Source of the DNA: Terfezia claveryi | Lineage: Eukaryota; Ascomycota; Pezizomycetes; Pezizales; Pezizaceae | Length of the DNA: 43,996 nucleotides | Reading direction: 5' to 3' | Assembly: GCA_015179025.1 (NCBI GenBank) | Contig: WHUX01000323.1 | Coordinates: 1-43,996 of the forward strand | Shown here: positions 11,682 through 22,500 of the stretch, piece after piece | Position numbering within the stretch: the first letter of the stretch is position 1 | Layout of the letters: each line of letters begins with the position of its first letter | Made by a program: the position numbers and the translations under genes | Notes under the pieces: model-generated | The model's input: only the letters and a program-made list of their open reading frames with translations | Told to the model about the DNA's origin: nothing | The model's database searches: none

Positions 11682-13300
11682 TTACTGACACTAGCAAGGG
11701 ACCTGCTCCATGTCATTTATCTTTGTCTGCGTTTTCTTTGCCTATATCTATGTCTGTTGATGAGTCTCGCCTGTTTGGCGAGCACTTCGTTGTACCTATA
11801 ACTGTCAAGTTCAATGATAAAATAGTGGTTACATCAGCTCTCATAGATTGTGGTGCTTCAGGAATAGCATTCATTGACTAGACCTTTGTCAGTAAAAACT
11901 CTATACCAACCTCCAAGCTAAAGACTCTATGCCTTCTTGATATTATCGATGGCCGCCCTATCTCTTCTGGGGCGATTATCGACCTCGCTTACCTGCCCAG
12001 CGTCATGAGTGATCACTCGGAAGATCTCTCAATATTCGTAACCAAGCTAAAGTATCTAATTGTCCTTGGGATCCCCTGGCTTAGGATACACGATGTATCA
12101 GTCAGCTTCGGCTCTTACACCTTATGATTCCACAGCCCTTATTGCAAAAAACGCTGTGGGGATCCAAAAACCATTATTACTGGGCTGTGTGCATTGCCAC
12201 TCCGAATAATCCACTCAATTCAGGTGGTACTCCCGCCTGCACACATCAATGCCACCATTCCCCCGGTTTCCCCTGTGCTTCCAGTGTCCCCTGTGCCCCC
12301 GGTTTACCCTGTCCTCTCTATGCCCCCGAGTCCCCAAAAACCTCTGAATGTTAGCTTCATCGGAGCAGGGGCTTTCGCTTACCTCACCAGGAGGCACAAG
12401 CTGAAGGCTCATGCCCTGTCTATATATAAGGTGAACCTTGAGATCAATAAGATGCAGCCGAAGGAGGAGTGGAAGTCCCTGGTTCCAGATGATTACCACG
12501 AGTTCATTAATCTGTTCTCGGAAAAGGCTGCGGAGAAACTCGCACCCCACCAATCCTATAACTATACTATTCCACTGATAGAGGGTAAGACCCCTCCTTA
12601 TGGGCCCTTCTATGGTATGTCCCGGTTAGAGCTAGAAGCTTTGAAGAAGTACTTAGAGAAAAAGCTTAACAAGAGCTTCATTCACTACAGCTCTTCACTA
12701 GCAGGTGCCTCGGTACTATTCATCAAGAAATCGGATGGTTGTCTTAGGCTATGTGTAGACTATCGGGGGCTGAATGAGATAATGGTCAAGAACAGGTATC
12801 CCCTGCCTCTAATTCAGGAGATATTAGCCAGGCTTTCTAAGGCCAAATGGTTCACCAAACTGGATTTGAGAGGGGCATACAACTTGGTACAGATTGCTGA
12901 GGAGGAGGAGTGGAAAATAGCCTTCCAAACTCGCTATGGCCACTTCGAGTACAATATCATACCCTTCGGCTTAACCAATGCCCCGGCCTCTTTCCAACAC
13001 TTCATTGATAACACCCTATGAGACTTCTTGGATGTGTTCTGCACGGCTTACTTCAATGATATCTTGATTTATTCGGATACTCTAGCAGAACACAAGATTC
13101 ATGTTCGGCAGGTATTGGAAAAGCTGGAGCAAGCCAGATTGTACCTCAAGCCTGAGAAATGCGAGTTTCATATGCAAGAGGTCAAGTATCTGGGACTGAT
13201 CATCACTACGGAGGGTATCAGGATAGACCCTGCCAAGGTTACCACTGTCCAGGAATGGTAAATCCCAGCAAATCTCAAGGACGTCCAAGCCTTCCTGGGA
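11658..13300 (+). pseudogene. Gypsy-2 pol, upstream part (protease and RT)
   Basis: The -1-frame continuation of gag. The protease motif DCGASGIAF lies near 11850 and is followed, as in Gypsy-1, by a TAG where Gypsy-3 has CAG. The RT is well preserved from 12350 ([52 protein letters not shown]). A TGA at 13019-13021 interrupts NTL*DFLDVF, and the catalytic motif reads YFND (13049-13060) instead of YLDD. The coding sequence breaks at VQAFLG (13300), where FB-1 is inserted, and resumes at 15372. Confidence 0.88.
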
Positions 13301-13724
13301 CATCACCAAAAATATTATTTGCGTCCTGTACGTCTGGACGCCTGGGACGCACAGGACGCATGGGAGACAAACTCAAGATCAGGATGCCAAACGCTCGGCG
13401 TGCGAGCGTCCAGACGCACTCGGATGGTGCTCGTGCGCCTGGGACGCAACACATGCGCTTTGCAGATGCTCCCTCCTCTTGGACGCAATATGGAATGGGC
13501 TGCTCTTCCCCAAGGCTATAGGTTCTACTGCTGGCATTGCTAACGGATAGCCTACAATTGCTCTCTTCTACAATACACACCCACTCACCACTTGCATGTA
13601 CGACAGCTAGGTACGTAGCTACTATTGTAGCCATTGAATATGCATATAGCAGAAATATCCATTGTATTAGCGAATAATTATATACACAGAAGTAATAGAT
13701 ATATATATAGAGCATGCAATTGCT

Positions 13725-13816
13725 GCTCCAATCGCTCTGATACTCGCTCCAATACTCGCTCTGATACTCGCTCCAATACTCACTCTAATACTCACTCCAA
13801 TACTCACTCTAATGCT
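13725..13816. repeat. 12-bp tandem array, left arm of FB-1
   Basis: About eight copies of a unit like GCTCCAATACTC alternating with GCTCTGATACTC. It is the inverted counterpart of the longer array at 14586-14893. Open frames through it (NTRS repeats) are artefacts of the 12-bp period. Confidence 0.85.
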
Positions 13817-14585
13817 CGCCGTAATGTGCTGGGATATAGAGCGAAGGGAAAATGCGCGGGGAAGGTAGGTATATATACAGGAAAACCATAGTTGCCAAGG
13901 CCAACTGGTAAGGCCGACAATTTAGACTTTCCGAAGATAATGAGATAGGGAATAACAAGAGAAGTGGTAGGACAGTGATCAATGGCGCTCAGCCCCCTTT
14001 CGCCCACGGGTGCTGTACTATTCAATGCCTGGCCTGGTAATAGTCATATTGGGAAATCGTAGTCATTGTATTGAGATATGTGTGGAGTTCATGCTTTGTG
14101 ATATGTTTTGTAGGAATTCATGCATTCATGGGCATATATATATATATATGCGAGAAACTCGTGCTTTTGGAGACTTATATATAGATATATGCGAGAATTC
14201 CATGCATTCACGAGCATATATATATATATATATATATGTGAGAAACTCGTGCTTTTGCAGACTTATATATATATATGCCCACGAATGCATGAATTCCTAC
14301 GAAACATATTACAAAGCGTGAACAACGCACATATCTTTATACAACAACTACGATTTCCCAATATGACTATTACCAGGCCAGGCATTGAATAGTATGGCAC
14401 CTGCAGGTGAAAGGGGGCTGACTGCCATTGATTACTGTCCTGCCACTTCTCTTGTTATTCCCTATCTCATTATCTTCGGAAAGTCTAAATTGTCAGCCTT
14501 ACTAGTCGGCCTTAGCAACTATGGTTCTCCTGTATATATACCTCCCTTCCCCACGTATTTTCTCTTCGCTCTATATCCCAGCACA

Positions 14586-14893
14586 TTATGGTGAGCATTA
14601 GAGCGAGTATTAGAGCGAGTATTAGAGCGAGTATTAGAGCGAGTATTGGAGCAAGTATTAGAGCAAGTATTAGACCGAGTATTAGAGCGAGTATTAGAGC
14701 GAGTATTAGAGTGAGTATTGGAGTGAGTATTGGAGCGAGTATTAGAGCGAGTATTGTAGCGAGTGTTAGGGCGAGTATTGGAGCGAGTATTAGAGTGAGT
14801 ATTGGAGCGAGTATTGGAGCGAGTATTAGAGCGAGTATTAGAACAAGTGTTAGGGCAAGTATTAGAGCGAGTATTGGAGCGAGTATTAGAGTG
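14586..14893. repeat. 12-bp tandem array, right arm of FB-1
   Basis: About 25 copies of GAGTATTAGAGC and GAGTATTGGAGC variants. This arm array is about three times the length of the left one, so the two arms have expanded or contracted independently since insertion. Confidence 0.88.
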
Positions 14894-15371
14894 ATTGGAG
14901 CAGCGTTTGCATGCTCTATATATATATATATTACTTCTGTATATATAATTATAAGCGAATACAATGGATATTTCTGCTTTGTGCATATTCAATGGCTGCA
15001 ATAGTGGCTACATACCTGGCTGTCGTACATGCAAGTGGTAAGCGGGTGTGCATTGTAGAAGAGAGTGATTTGGGGCCCTGGTTCAGCAATACCAGACATG
15101 GAACCTATAGCATTAACAACCTCAATTGAGTTGTTGATGCGATGGGAATAAACTCTAACATCCAGACGTTGAGCTTATGTCAACCCCCGTCTGGACGGCT
15201 ATTGTTGCCCCAATGGTGTCGTGATTGTATTGCGACGCAGCGCAGGGCCCTAGTTGTGTCCGGATTGTAATGCAATACCCCATGGTGTCCGGATGCACAG
15301 GATGCATAGGACGCAAAATCACATCTGGACACTTAGTGCTGCATCCGGATGCCAAATTTTTTTTCCTAATG

Positions 15372-17524
15372 GATTTGCTAACTTCTACCGATGGTTCATT
15401 CTAGGGTATTCGAAGATCGTAGCCCCCCTCACTATACTGACCAAAAAAGACCGGTGCTTCGACTGGAATCTAGAAGCCCAATCTGCCTTTCAGAACCTTA
15501 AGGAAGCCTTCGGCTCAGCACCTATCCTGGCATATTTTGACCCTGACCAGGAATGTGTCATCGAAACTGATGCCTCCGACTATGTCTCTGCAGGAATCCT
15601 CTCTCAGTATGTCAATGGCATCCTCCACTCAGTGGCCTACTTCTCGAAAAAGCACTCCCCAGCTGAGTGCAACTACGAGATCTATGACATGGAGCTGATG
15701 GCTATTGTAAGGGCATTCGAGGAGTGGAGGCCACATCTGGAGTCAGCTAAGGGGATTATCAAGGTATTATCTGATCACAAAAACCTTGAGTATTTTACAA
15801 CTACCAAGCTGCTCAACCGACAGCAGGCTAGGTGGTCAGAATTCCTCTCTCGGTTCAACTTTAAGATCAAGTACCAACCCAGAAAAGCTGGTGGCAAGCC
15901 TGATACGTTAACCCGAAGATCAGGAGATCTCCCTAAGGGGAGGGATGAAAGGCTAAAATACCAAAATCAGATGGTATTGAAGCCCAAAAACCTAAATCTG
16001 GCAGCCAATATCCTTGCTGAGGCTGATGCGGAGGCTGAGGCTAATGCGGAGGCTGAGGCAAGAGCTGACCTCCAACAACTGGTGAGACAGGCATATGAGG
16101 ATAACCTTCTGGCCAAGGAAATTATCGCCGCAGTGGATTCTGGCCAGCGCTGCCACCCCAAAATCTTCCTAGCCGAGTGTACCATCCAGGAGGGCCTTCT
16201 ATACCACCGTGATTAGCTCTATATACCAGAAGGAAGGTTATGGCTGAGGCTAATAGAAGAGTATCATGACAGCCTGGCTGCAGGTCACCCTGGAGTAGCA
16301 AAAACGTTAGAGCTTCTGGCTAGGGAGTACATCTGGATTAACCAGCGGAATGACGTACAGCGGTACATATGGAACTGCCATGTTTGCAAGTGTGTTAAGC
16401 CTATCCGCCATGCCCCGTACGGGACTCTGAAACCTCTGGAGATTCCGGATTGGCCCTGGCTGCACCTTACCATGGATTTCGTGACAGGATTGCTGGAAGA
16501 CTCGGAGTTCAACGCCATTCTGATGGTAGTAGACTGGTTGACAAAGATAAGGTATGTTGTACCTTGTTGGGATACCTGTTCTGCTCAGGAGCTGGCCAAC
16601 CTCTACCTCAACAACATGTTCCGGTACCACGGGCTTTCCGAATCTATTGTGTCCGACCATGGCCCTTAGTTTACCTCGGACTTTTGAAGAGCATTCTGTA
16701 AGCTTCTGGGGGTTAAAGTGCGTTGGTCCACAGCATATCACCCCCAGATGGACGGCCAATCGGAGAGGATGAATGCCATTATGTAGCAATACCTGCGGGC
16801 CTTTGTTAATTACCAGCAGGATAACTGGGTTTTATTGCTGGCCACCTGCGAGTTTGCCGCGAACAACCAGTTCTCGGAATCCTCCAAAACCTCCCCTTTC
16901 CTGGCTAACTACGGTTGGCACCCCTGGTTCGTAGATGCCCTGTCGCTCCTGCAAAAAGCCCACCCCCCAGCTAAAAAGTTCGTAGTTGAGATCGCTGAAC
17001 TCCACCATACCCTGAAAGCCGAGCTGGAATATGCACAAGCCAGGCAAGCTGAGTATGCTAATGGATCACGGCTACCAGCCCCCAGATACTAGCTAGAGGA
17101 CAAGGTGTGGCTCTCTAGCCGGCACTTCCGGACAGAGCGGCCATCTCGCAAACTCGACCACAAGTTCTTGGGTCTATTCGAGGTGTTGGCCGCTGTAGGC
17201 ACTCATGCCTATCGACTGAGGTTCTCCAAGGACATCAAACACCACCTGGTTGTCTATGTCTCCGAGATTAAGCCTGCCGTGAAGGACCCTCTTCCAGGAC
17301 AGAAACACCCCCCACCCCCTCCCGTGGTTATCGAAGGTGAGGAGGAATGGGAGGTTGAGGAGGTACTAGACTCACGGAAGAGGTATAGGCGTTTGCAGTA
17401 TAAGGTCAAATGGCTAGGGGATGAGGAGGCTACTTGGTAACCCGCAGAGGACTTGGAGAATGCGTAGGATTTGGTTACCCTGTTCTACCAGTGATACCTC
17501 AGGAAGCCTTGCATAGTTGAATGA
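15372..17524 (+). pseudogene. Gypsy-2 pol, downstream part (RT end, RNase H, integrase, chromodomain)
   Basis: Resumes at FANFYRWFILGYSKIVAPL, exactly where the upstream part stops. RNase H ([28 protein letters not shown]) is open to a TAG at about 16214. The integrase zinc region (YHDSLAAGHPGVAKT...CHVCKCVKPIR) and DDE core (MDFVTG, SDHGP*FTSDF, DGQSERMN) are present, with TAG and TGA stops in the middle. The linker holds Ala-Glu repeats (16020-16065). The chromodomain (EWEVEEVLDSRKRYR...VKWLGDEEATW) is followed by stops at TAG/TGA positions; the final TGA is at 17522-17524. Confidence 0.88.
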
Positions 17525-17664
17525 TATCAGACTTTTTGCATTCTTGTTGTTATTTAGAGTTGGGGTTCTTGTTTCTACCCCTGTTGTTGTTTTCTGTGTT
17601 AATTTTGCCGGTTATTATGCCCAGGCCTCCTAGTCGCTGGAGCTCCAGCCTAAAGAGGGGATAG

Positions 17665-18289
17665 TATAACAACCGTGTGTTCAGTTGTCATCACCTGCGT
17701 CGCAGGTGATGGGTCATTGCCATTGTTGTCTTTGTCATCACCTGCGATCACAAGTAATGGGTTATCGTTATTGTTGCCCTTGGCATTACCTGTGACGAAG
17801 GTGATGGGTTATTACCATTGTTGTCTTTGTCATCACCTGCGATCGCAGGTGATGGGTTATTGTTATCGTTACCTTGCTTGGCTTTCGAGATAGGGAAGCC
17901 TATTTTCCCCATTGCCCTGACCAAGTTAGGTATATATAGAGCCTGTCTCTCGTACTGTCATTGTATCCCTATCTAACGTCTTGTATATCTAATACAGGGC
18001 CTTGCTTCTCTCCATGTTAGTGCATCTCCCTTATGCACCTCCTTGTCTCACCTCAATTCTGTAGCCCTACTGCCCACCCTGTGAACCTCCTGTCCTTGCC
18101 TTGCTTTGCCTTGTCACTGCAGCCCTGCTGCCTCCTACTACTCCCGTGTACCTCTCTCGCCCTCGCCCTTACCCCCGCCTTAGCCTTTCCCCTAGTCACA
18201 TACATAGCGTTCTTACGTGTGTGTTACCCTAGCCTTGCCCTTGCTCCAGCGTACCTCTTGGTCACCTTGTCCCCAGAGTCGTCATTACA
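17665..18289 (+). repeat. Gypsy-2 3' LTR
   Basis: 625 bp. One of its four E-box-like units is a perfect 22-bp palindrome (17832-17853, half-site ATCACCTGCGA). The others, at about 17689, 17736 and 17781, are decayed by transitions. The hairpin block near 17966 reads TATCCCTATCTAACG, also mutated. The second GAAGG follows at 18290. Confidence 0.88.
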
Positions 18290-18623
18290 GAAGGCATCAT
18301 TACTAAAATGCAATTGGGATTGTGCAGCGGGAGGTGTTCCCTAGGTGTAATATCAGCTTGTCTACACAATTATTATAGAGTACGAATTATATAATTACCT
18401 TGCTAAACAGGGTTAAAATGTCCTGCTCCTTTTGCCCACTAGCTGACTGGCATCTCCTCGAGGTGAGATGAGCTCTTATATATATGGTGCCCATATTGAA
18501 CGCACTAGGGTGTTGCAAGGTACCCTTACAAGATAAACAAAATATGAATGGCTCCCCACTCTAGATCTTTGCACCTTGTCTGAAATGGCCCAGTGTGCTG
18601 CCATTCATAGTTTTGAATCCCAT
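18290..18623 (-). pseudogene. hAT transposase relic, N-terminal BED-type zinc finger and intron
   Basis: On the minus strand the likely start is ATG at 18623 (MGFKTMNGSTLGHFRQ), the first Met after in-frame stops. A BED-like zinc finger follows: CLSCKGTLQHPSAF, then HLTSRRC, giving C-x2-C...H-x5-C. After LTLFSK comes a 58-nt segment (18398-18341) with GT and AG ends and a branch-like GCTGAT. Removing it joins LFSK to GTPPAAQSQLHFSNDAF, which runs in frame across the Gypsy-2 insertion into FKHKLMKIII at 9850. One TAG follows GAKI. Short introns of this size are typical of ascomycetes. The intron and start are inferred by eye. Confidence 0.7.
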
Positions 18624-19621
18624 TGGGGTGAATTGATATTATTACTTTGCATCTCTTTGGCTAAATTGTCTCGTAGCTTGCCTGCCCAGTCTGTAGTTTC
18701 CTACCATTTATCAAATGAGTAGATTGCTCTACTTCCTACTAAAAAGCAGTTCCACTTAATATTCTGGTAAGAGTAGAAACTATTGTGCTGGAATGACGCA
18801 CATATACACTTAGAGATAGAGATACATTCAAGTATAGGGCAAATTGTCTGGCTATGGGTTTTAGAAGGTGGCAATAGGTTGGGAAAGGTATTAGAGAAGA
18901 GATCATGTTTTATTCACATTCTGTGACCAGTTGGCGCATGTTACGGATAGCGCATGCTTGTCATGGATTCTGTGGAAGATATTCCATTGGTACTTGAGTT
19001 GCTATGCATATATCAATCATGTTGTAGAGCATCTACAGTATGCTAAACCCAATCCCAATCCAAATGCACGACCGTCCAATCCTGCCAAAAAGGGTCCCTG
19101 ATGTCTTAGTAGTCATCATATAAGTCATTATATTATCATTATCTAAATACTCTGAGCTATGGAATGACCCCAAGAGCTCAGTTGTACAGTCAGAGCTTTC
19201 GCTGCAGAAGATGATAAATCACTATAACTAGAATCGCACTCAACATTGTCCTCCATCATTTGTCTCCAGAGTCATTCCTGAGTTCGGACTCAGTCTGGCT
19301 AGAGCTATTAAATGGTCCAGGGCTGTCGGAGATATCACTTCCTGGAAGCTCTGATATATCATCGGGATATTGGTCAAATCCAGTTGGATTATGCTGCATC
19401 TCAATAGCCAATCGGGGCTGGCTGTAAGTTCCATAATCTCTCGAGGTCTAGACACAGTTAGTCTGCTATTCTGTCTATATGTATAGATTAGAAATATACT
19501 TCTTGAAGGGGAAAGCTAAACTCTTGCCCACAATATAATACTGTTATTCTAGGTGGGGGATACCATTACTGTAATATATATACTGGATACCGAATGATTG
19601 CTCCATCAGGGATCCGGTGGG
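18624..19621. other. degenerate sequence flanking the hAT relic
   Basis: No gene is supported. An open minus-strand frame at 19240-19455 (including LDLTNIPMIYQSFQEVISPTALDHL) looks protein-like but matches nothing I recognise. It may be part of the same fossil as the minus-strand frame at 22561-22836, split by the LTR element at 19622. A GTTACGGATAG and GTCATGGATTCTGTGG pair near 18940-18980 resembles the short-array core seen elsewhere. Confidence 0.4.
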
Positions 19622-19921
19622 TGTTAGGAGCGAACTGAGTGATTAAGGCAATGTTGTTGGAAAACAGGTATTTAGAGGGTTATTAGCGAGTGAAGGCAAG
19701 ATCATATAACTCGGGCCTAATTGCATATACAAGTGTAAGTTGAACTTAGAATTGGATTTGAACTTAGAACATTGCTTGGAGAGCCAAAGGCTAGATACAA
19801 GATATATGTATATATATAGGAAGTGGGGTTAGTCAGGCCTCCAGTCCATCCAATTGTGATATATCACCTGACCCACGACAATTTGCATACCCCCCACCCC
19901 TATCTGCCTTACGCCGTAACA
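19622..19921. repeat. left LTR of the non-coding element
   Basis: 300 bp. It contains CATATAACTCGGGCC and TATATGTATATATATAGGAAG (a possible TATA region) and a C-rich run (CCCCCCACCCC) near its end. It aligns over its full length with 22200-22500, the differences being mostly transitions. Confidence 0.85.
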
Positions 19922-20539
19922 GTACTCCCCCTTTCCTAGAGGTTATTCGGACTGACTAACTTCAGCAACCCTTATTCACTTGAGTATGTTAGTATTTCAG
20001 CCTAACCGGAATATAGGCGCCTCAACTATATTGTATATCTAGCTGCACGATGGCCTGTAGGGTGGTTTAGAATGTAATGGAAACGAGAAGAGAAATATAT
20101 GTATGAGATCTAATGTCAGAGGTCACACACTTCAATATGCCAATCTCTTTATCCACACTACTGCATTTATATGGTTGATTAGGCCATAGTTAGCTTTGTA
20201 GTAGAGTATTAGTATTAGCCCTCGAAGAGGTACGTCCCTTACCTGAGCCTTAACATTACTCCCACTTGGAGGCAGCTAACTTCAGCTAAATACAAGTCTT
20301 TCCAACTGTAGATAAGACAAGTATTAATAATGACTCATATAACTGTGATGGCAGATATAATACCATTCTTGATAAGATACCTCTATCCCTATAGTATAGG
20401 GTACCACAAGACCAGTATGCCTACGCATATATGCCATGGCCATTAAAAACTAAACCTCTCGCCAAAAAACCCACAGAGAAAAGGCGACGAGTAGGAAGGT
20501 AAAAGGTACCATGTCTTCATCCATTGATTGACTTGACGT

Positions 20540-20900
20540 TTGTTTCGGAGCTAGTTTAGCTCATATCGTCGAGGGTGAACTCGTCTAGCTTATATCGTCA
20601 AGGGTGAGCTCATCTAGCTCATATCGTTAGAGGTGATCTCGTCTAGCTCATATCGTCGGAGGTGAGCTCATCTAGCTCATATCACCGGGGGTGAGCTCAT
20701 CTAGCTTATATCGTCGGAGGTGAGCTTATCTAGCTTATATCATCGGGGGTGAGCTCGTCTAGCTTATATCGTCAGGGGTGAGCTCGTCCTCATATCGTCA
20801 GAGGTGAGCTCGTTTAGCTCATATTATCAGGGGTGAGCTCATTTAGCTCATATTGTTGGGGGTGAGCTCGTCTAGCTCATATCACTGGAGGTGAGCTCGT
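20540..20900. repeat. 29-bp tandem array, about 12 copies
   Basis: The unit resembles GTGAGCTCGTCTAGCTCATA followed by TCGTCGGAG. Copies vary mainly by C/T and A/G changes. It lies in the internal region of the non-coding LTR element. I see no spacers of unique sequence, so it is not a CRISPR array. Confidence 0.88.
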
Positions 20901-21344
20901 CTGCAAGCTTGTTTGGGTCTTCAGTGCTCACGGTGCTCGTTTGGGTCTTTAGCACTTGTAGTGCTAGCTTGGGTCTTCTCTCAAGGTGGGGGTCTTTGAG
21001 CTTTTGGAGGTAGAATGGGGTATTGGCTCTATAGCTCGGAAAAATGTTTTTGTTGGCGTTTGCCACTTAAGGCAGGGGCCTTGCTTTAGAGATATTCGAT
21101 TAGCTGTATGTGAGCTCAACTATCTTAGATATGTATTCTTCAACTTATCTAAGTTGTATTGCTCTATTCAGATAGTACAAGGCTTCCTATACTGACATCT
21201 GGTAGCTGTCCGCTATAGATATCCACCCTAGTACTATACCCTGTTTTCAATCAGGCATTCCGACTGATAACTCCCCCCTTTGCAATCCTTTTAATGCCAG
21301 AGAAAAAAAAATAGCCTCATTTTGGGGAGGTCCAGAGCTTGTTG

Positions 21345-21860
21345 AGCTCGTTCATGGGCTTTGCTTACTTGGGGGCTTTGCTCCCTCGAGGGTTTTGCTC
21401 ACTCAGGAGCTTTGCTCACTCGGGGCTTTACTTGCTTGAGAGTATTGAGCTTTGCTCACTAGAGAGTATTGAGCTTTACTCGCTCAAAGGTACTGAGCTT
21501 TGCTCGCTCGAAGTCATTGAGCTTTGCGCGCTCAGAAGTATTGAGCTTTGCTCACTTGAGAGTATTGAGCTTTGCTCACTCGGGGTAATTGAGCTTTGCT
21601 CACTCGGTGGTCCTGAGCTTTGCTCACTCGGGAGTCCTGAGCTTTGCTCACTTGGAGGTCGTGAGCTTTGGCTCACTCGGGGGTCATTGAGCTTTGCTCA
21701 CTTGAGGGTCCTTACTTGCTGGGGGTCTTGCTCACTAGGGGCTCTTCATTTGCTGGAGGGTCTTCGCTTGCTCAGGAAGTCTTGCTTGCTGGGGGTCTTG
21801 CTCGTTGGGGGGTCTTGCTCACTCAGGGTCTTGAGTTTTGCTCGCTTGAGGGTTCTGCTT
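21345..21860. repeat. 24-bp tandem array, about 20 copies
   Basis: The unit is TTGAGCTTTGCTCACTCGGG plus about four variable bases. The period is a multiple of three, so a spurious leucine- and glutamate-rich frame (21339-21881) runs through it. It lies in the internal region of the non-coding LTR element. Confidence 0.88.
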
Positions 21861-22199
21861 ACTCAACATCTAGAACTTTGAGGATCTCAATATAGGATTA
21901 GTATGTTAGCTAAAACAAGCTAATAAGCAAATAGGAGGGGGAAATAATTATTACTGATGTCGCTCATATTAGCTAATAACCAAGCAATATTTCTTTAGCC
22001 ATTTTCGAGCTGTCCAACAGTATGTAGGTAAGGAGGGATGATGAGACTCGGTGCAAGCAAAGATTAGACTCGGTGCAAGTGAAGTCTTGAGTGAAGTAAC
22101 ATTGCTTCTAGGGTGCTCTAGAAGGAGTTCCAACAAGTATAGAGATGGGAGAGGCGAATAGAGCAATATCGCCAGTCTCGGAGGTTAGGAGCAATGTAA

Positions 22200-22500
22200 T
22201 GTTAGGGGCGAGCTAGGTGATTAAGGCAATGTTGTCGGAATACAGGTATTTGGAGGGTTATTAGTGAGCAAAGGCAAGATCACATAACTCAGGTCTAACT
22301 GCACATACAGGTGCGAGTTGAACTTAGAATTGAATTTGGAACTTAGAACATTGCTCGGAAAGCCAAAGGCTAGATACAAGATATGTGTATATATATAGGA
22401 AGCGGGGTTCGTCAGACCTCCAGTCTATCCAATTGCAACATATCACCTGACCCATGATGATTTGTATACCCCCCACCCCTATCTGCCTTGCGCCATAACA
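22200..22500. repeat. right LTR of the non-coding element
   Basis: 301 bp copy of 19622-19921, directly followed by the second GTGGG. The terminal TAACA is intact in both copies. Confidence 0.85.

Larger units (their letters stand above)
13301..15371. mobile_element. FB-1: 2.1-kb foldback element inside Gypsy-2 pol
   Basis: The insert is largely one long inverted repeat. Matching arm pairs include 13571-13620 with 15003-15051, 13817-13870 with 14540-14592, 13880-14056 with 14345-14520, and 14116-14134 with 14275-14293. Each arm carries a 12-bp tandem array. The ends look like weak inverted repeats: CATCACCAAAAAT on the left, and CATTAGGAAAAAA read inward from the right. The target probably duplicated 2-3 bp (GA or GGA). 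Outer segments are rich in GGACGC and CCGGATGC words and are more diverged than the inner arms. There is no transposase, so it is non-autonomous. Gypsy-1 provides the uninterrupted comparison sequence. Confidence 0.85.
9851..18289 (+). mobile_element. Gypsy-2: chromodomain Ty3/Gypsy LTR retrotransposon, interrupted by FB-1
   Basis: 8439 bp including the 2.1-kb FB-1. LTRs are 626 and 625 bp, and a perfect duplication GAAGG lies at 9846-9850 and 18290-18294. Terminal bases have decayed: the 3' LTR starts TATAAC instead of TGTAAC, and the 5' LTR ends TTATA instead of TTACA. Gag and pol are clearly related to those of Gypsy-1 and -3, but the LTR upstream half is different. A purine tract (TAAAGAGGGGATAG) precedes the 3' LTR. 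The insertion lies in the hAT transposase gene, whose frame resumes on the other side. Confidence 0.92.
19622..22500. mobile_element. non-coding LTR element (TRIM/LARD-like), complete
   Basis: Two direct repeats of 300 and 301 bp, with TGTTAGG start and TAACA end, flank 2.3 kb and are bordered by a perfect 5-bp duplication GTGGG (19617-19621 and 22501-22505). This is the signature of LTR-retrotransposon insertion. The interior (19922-22199) encodes no gag, protease, RT or integrase that I can see; it consists of AT-rich sequence plus two tandem arrays (29-bp and 24-bp). It must have relied on proteins from another element. Orientation is uncertain. Gypsy and Copia partners are both possible. 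Confidence 0.85.

Noticed and set aside
14512..15004. Open frames with NTRS-type or IRAS-type tetrapeptide repeats
   Set aside because: The 12-bp FB-1 array is divisible by three and lacks stops; there is no start context, domain or conservation.
20540..21860. Possible CRISPR array
   Set aside because: Units are contiguous with no unique spacers, both arrays lie inside an LTR element, and the context is eukaryotic.
21339..21881. 180-codon leucine-rich open frame
   Set aside because: It is the translation of a 24-bp non-coding array inside the LTR element; the opposite strand is open as well.
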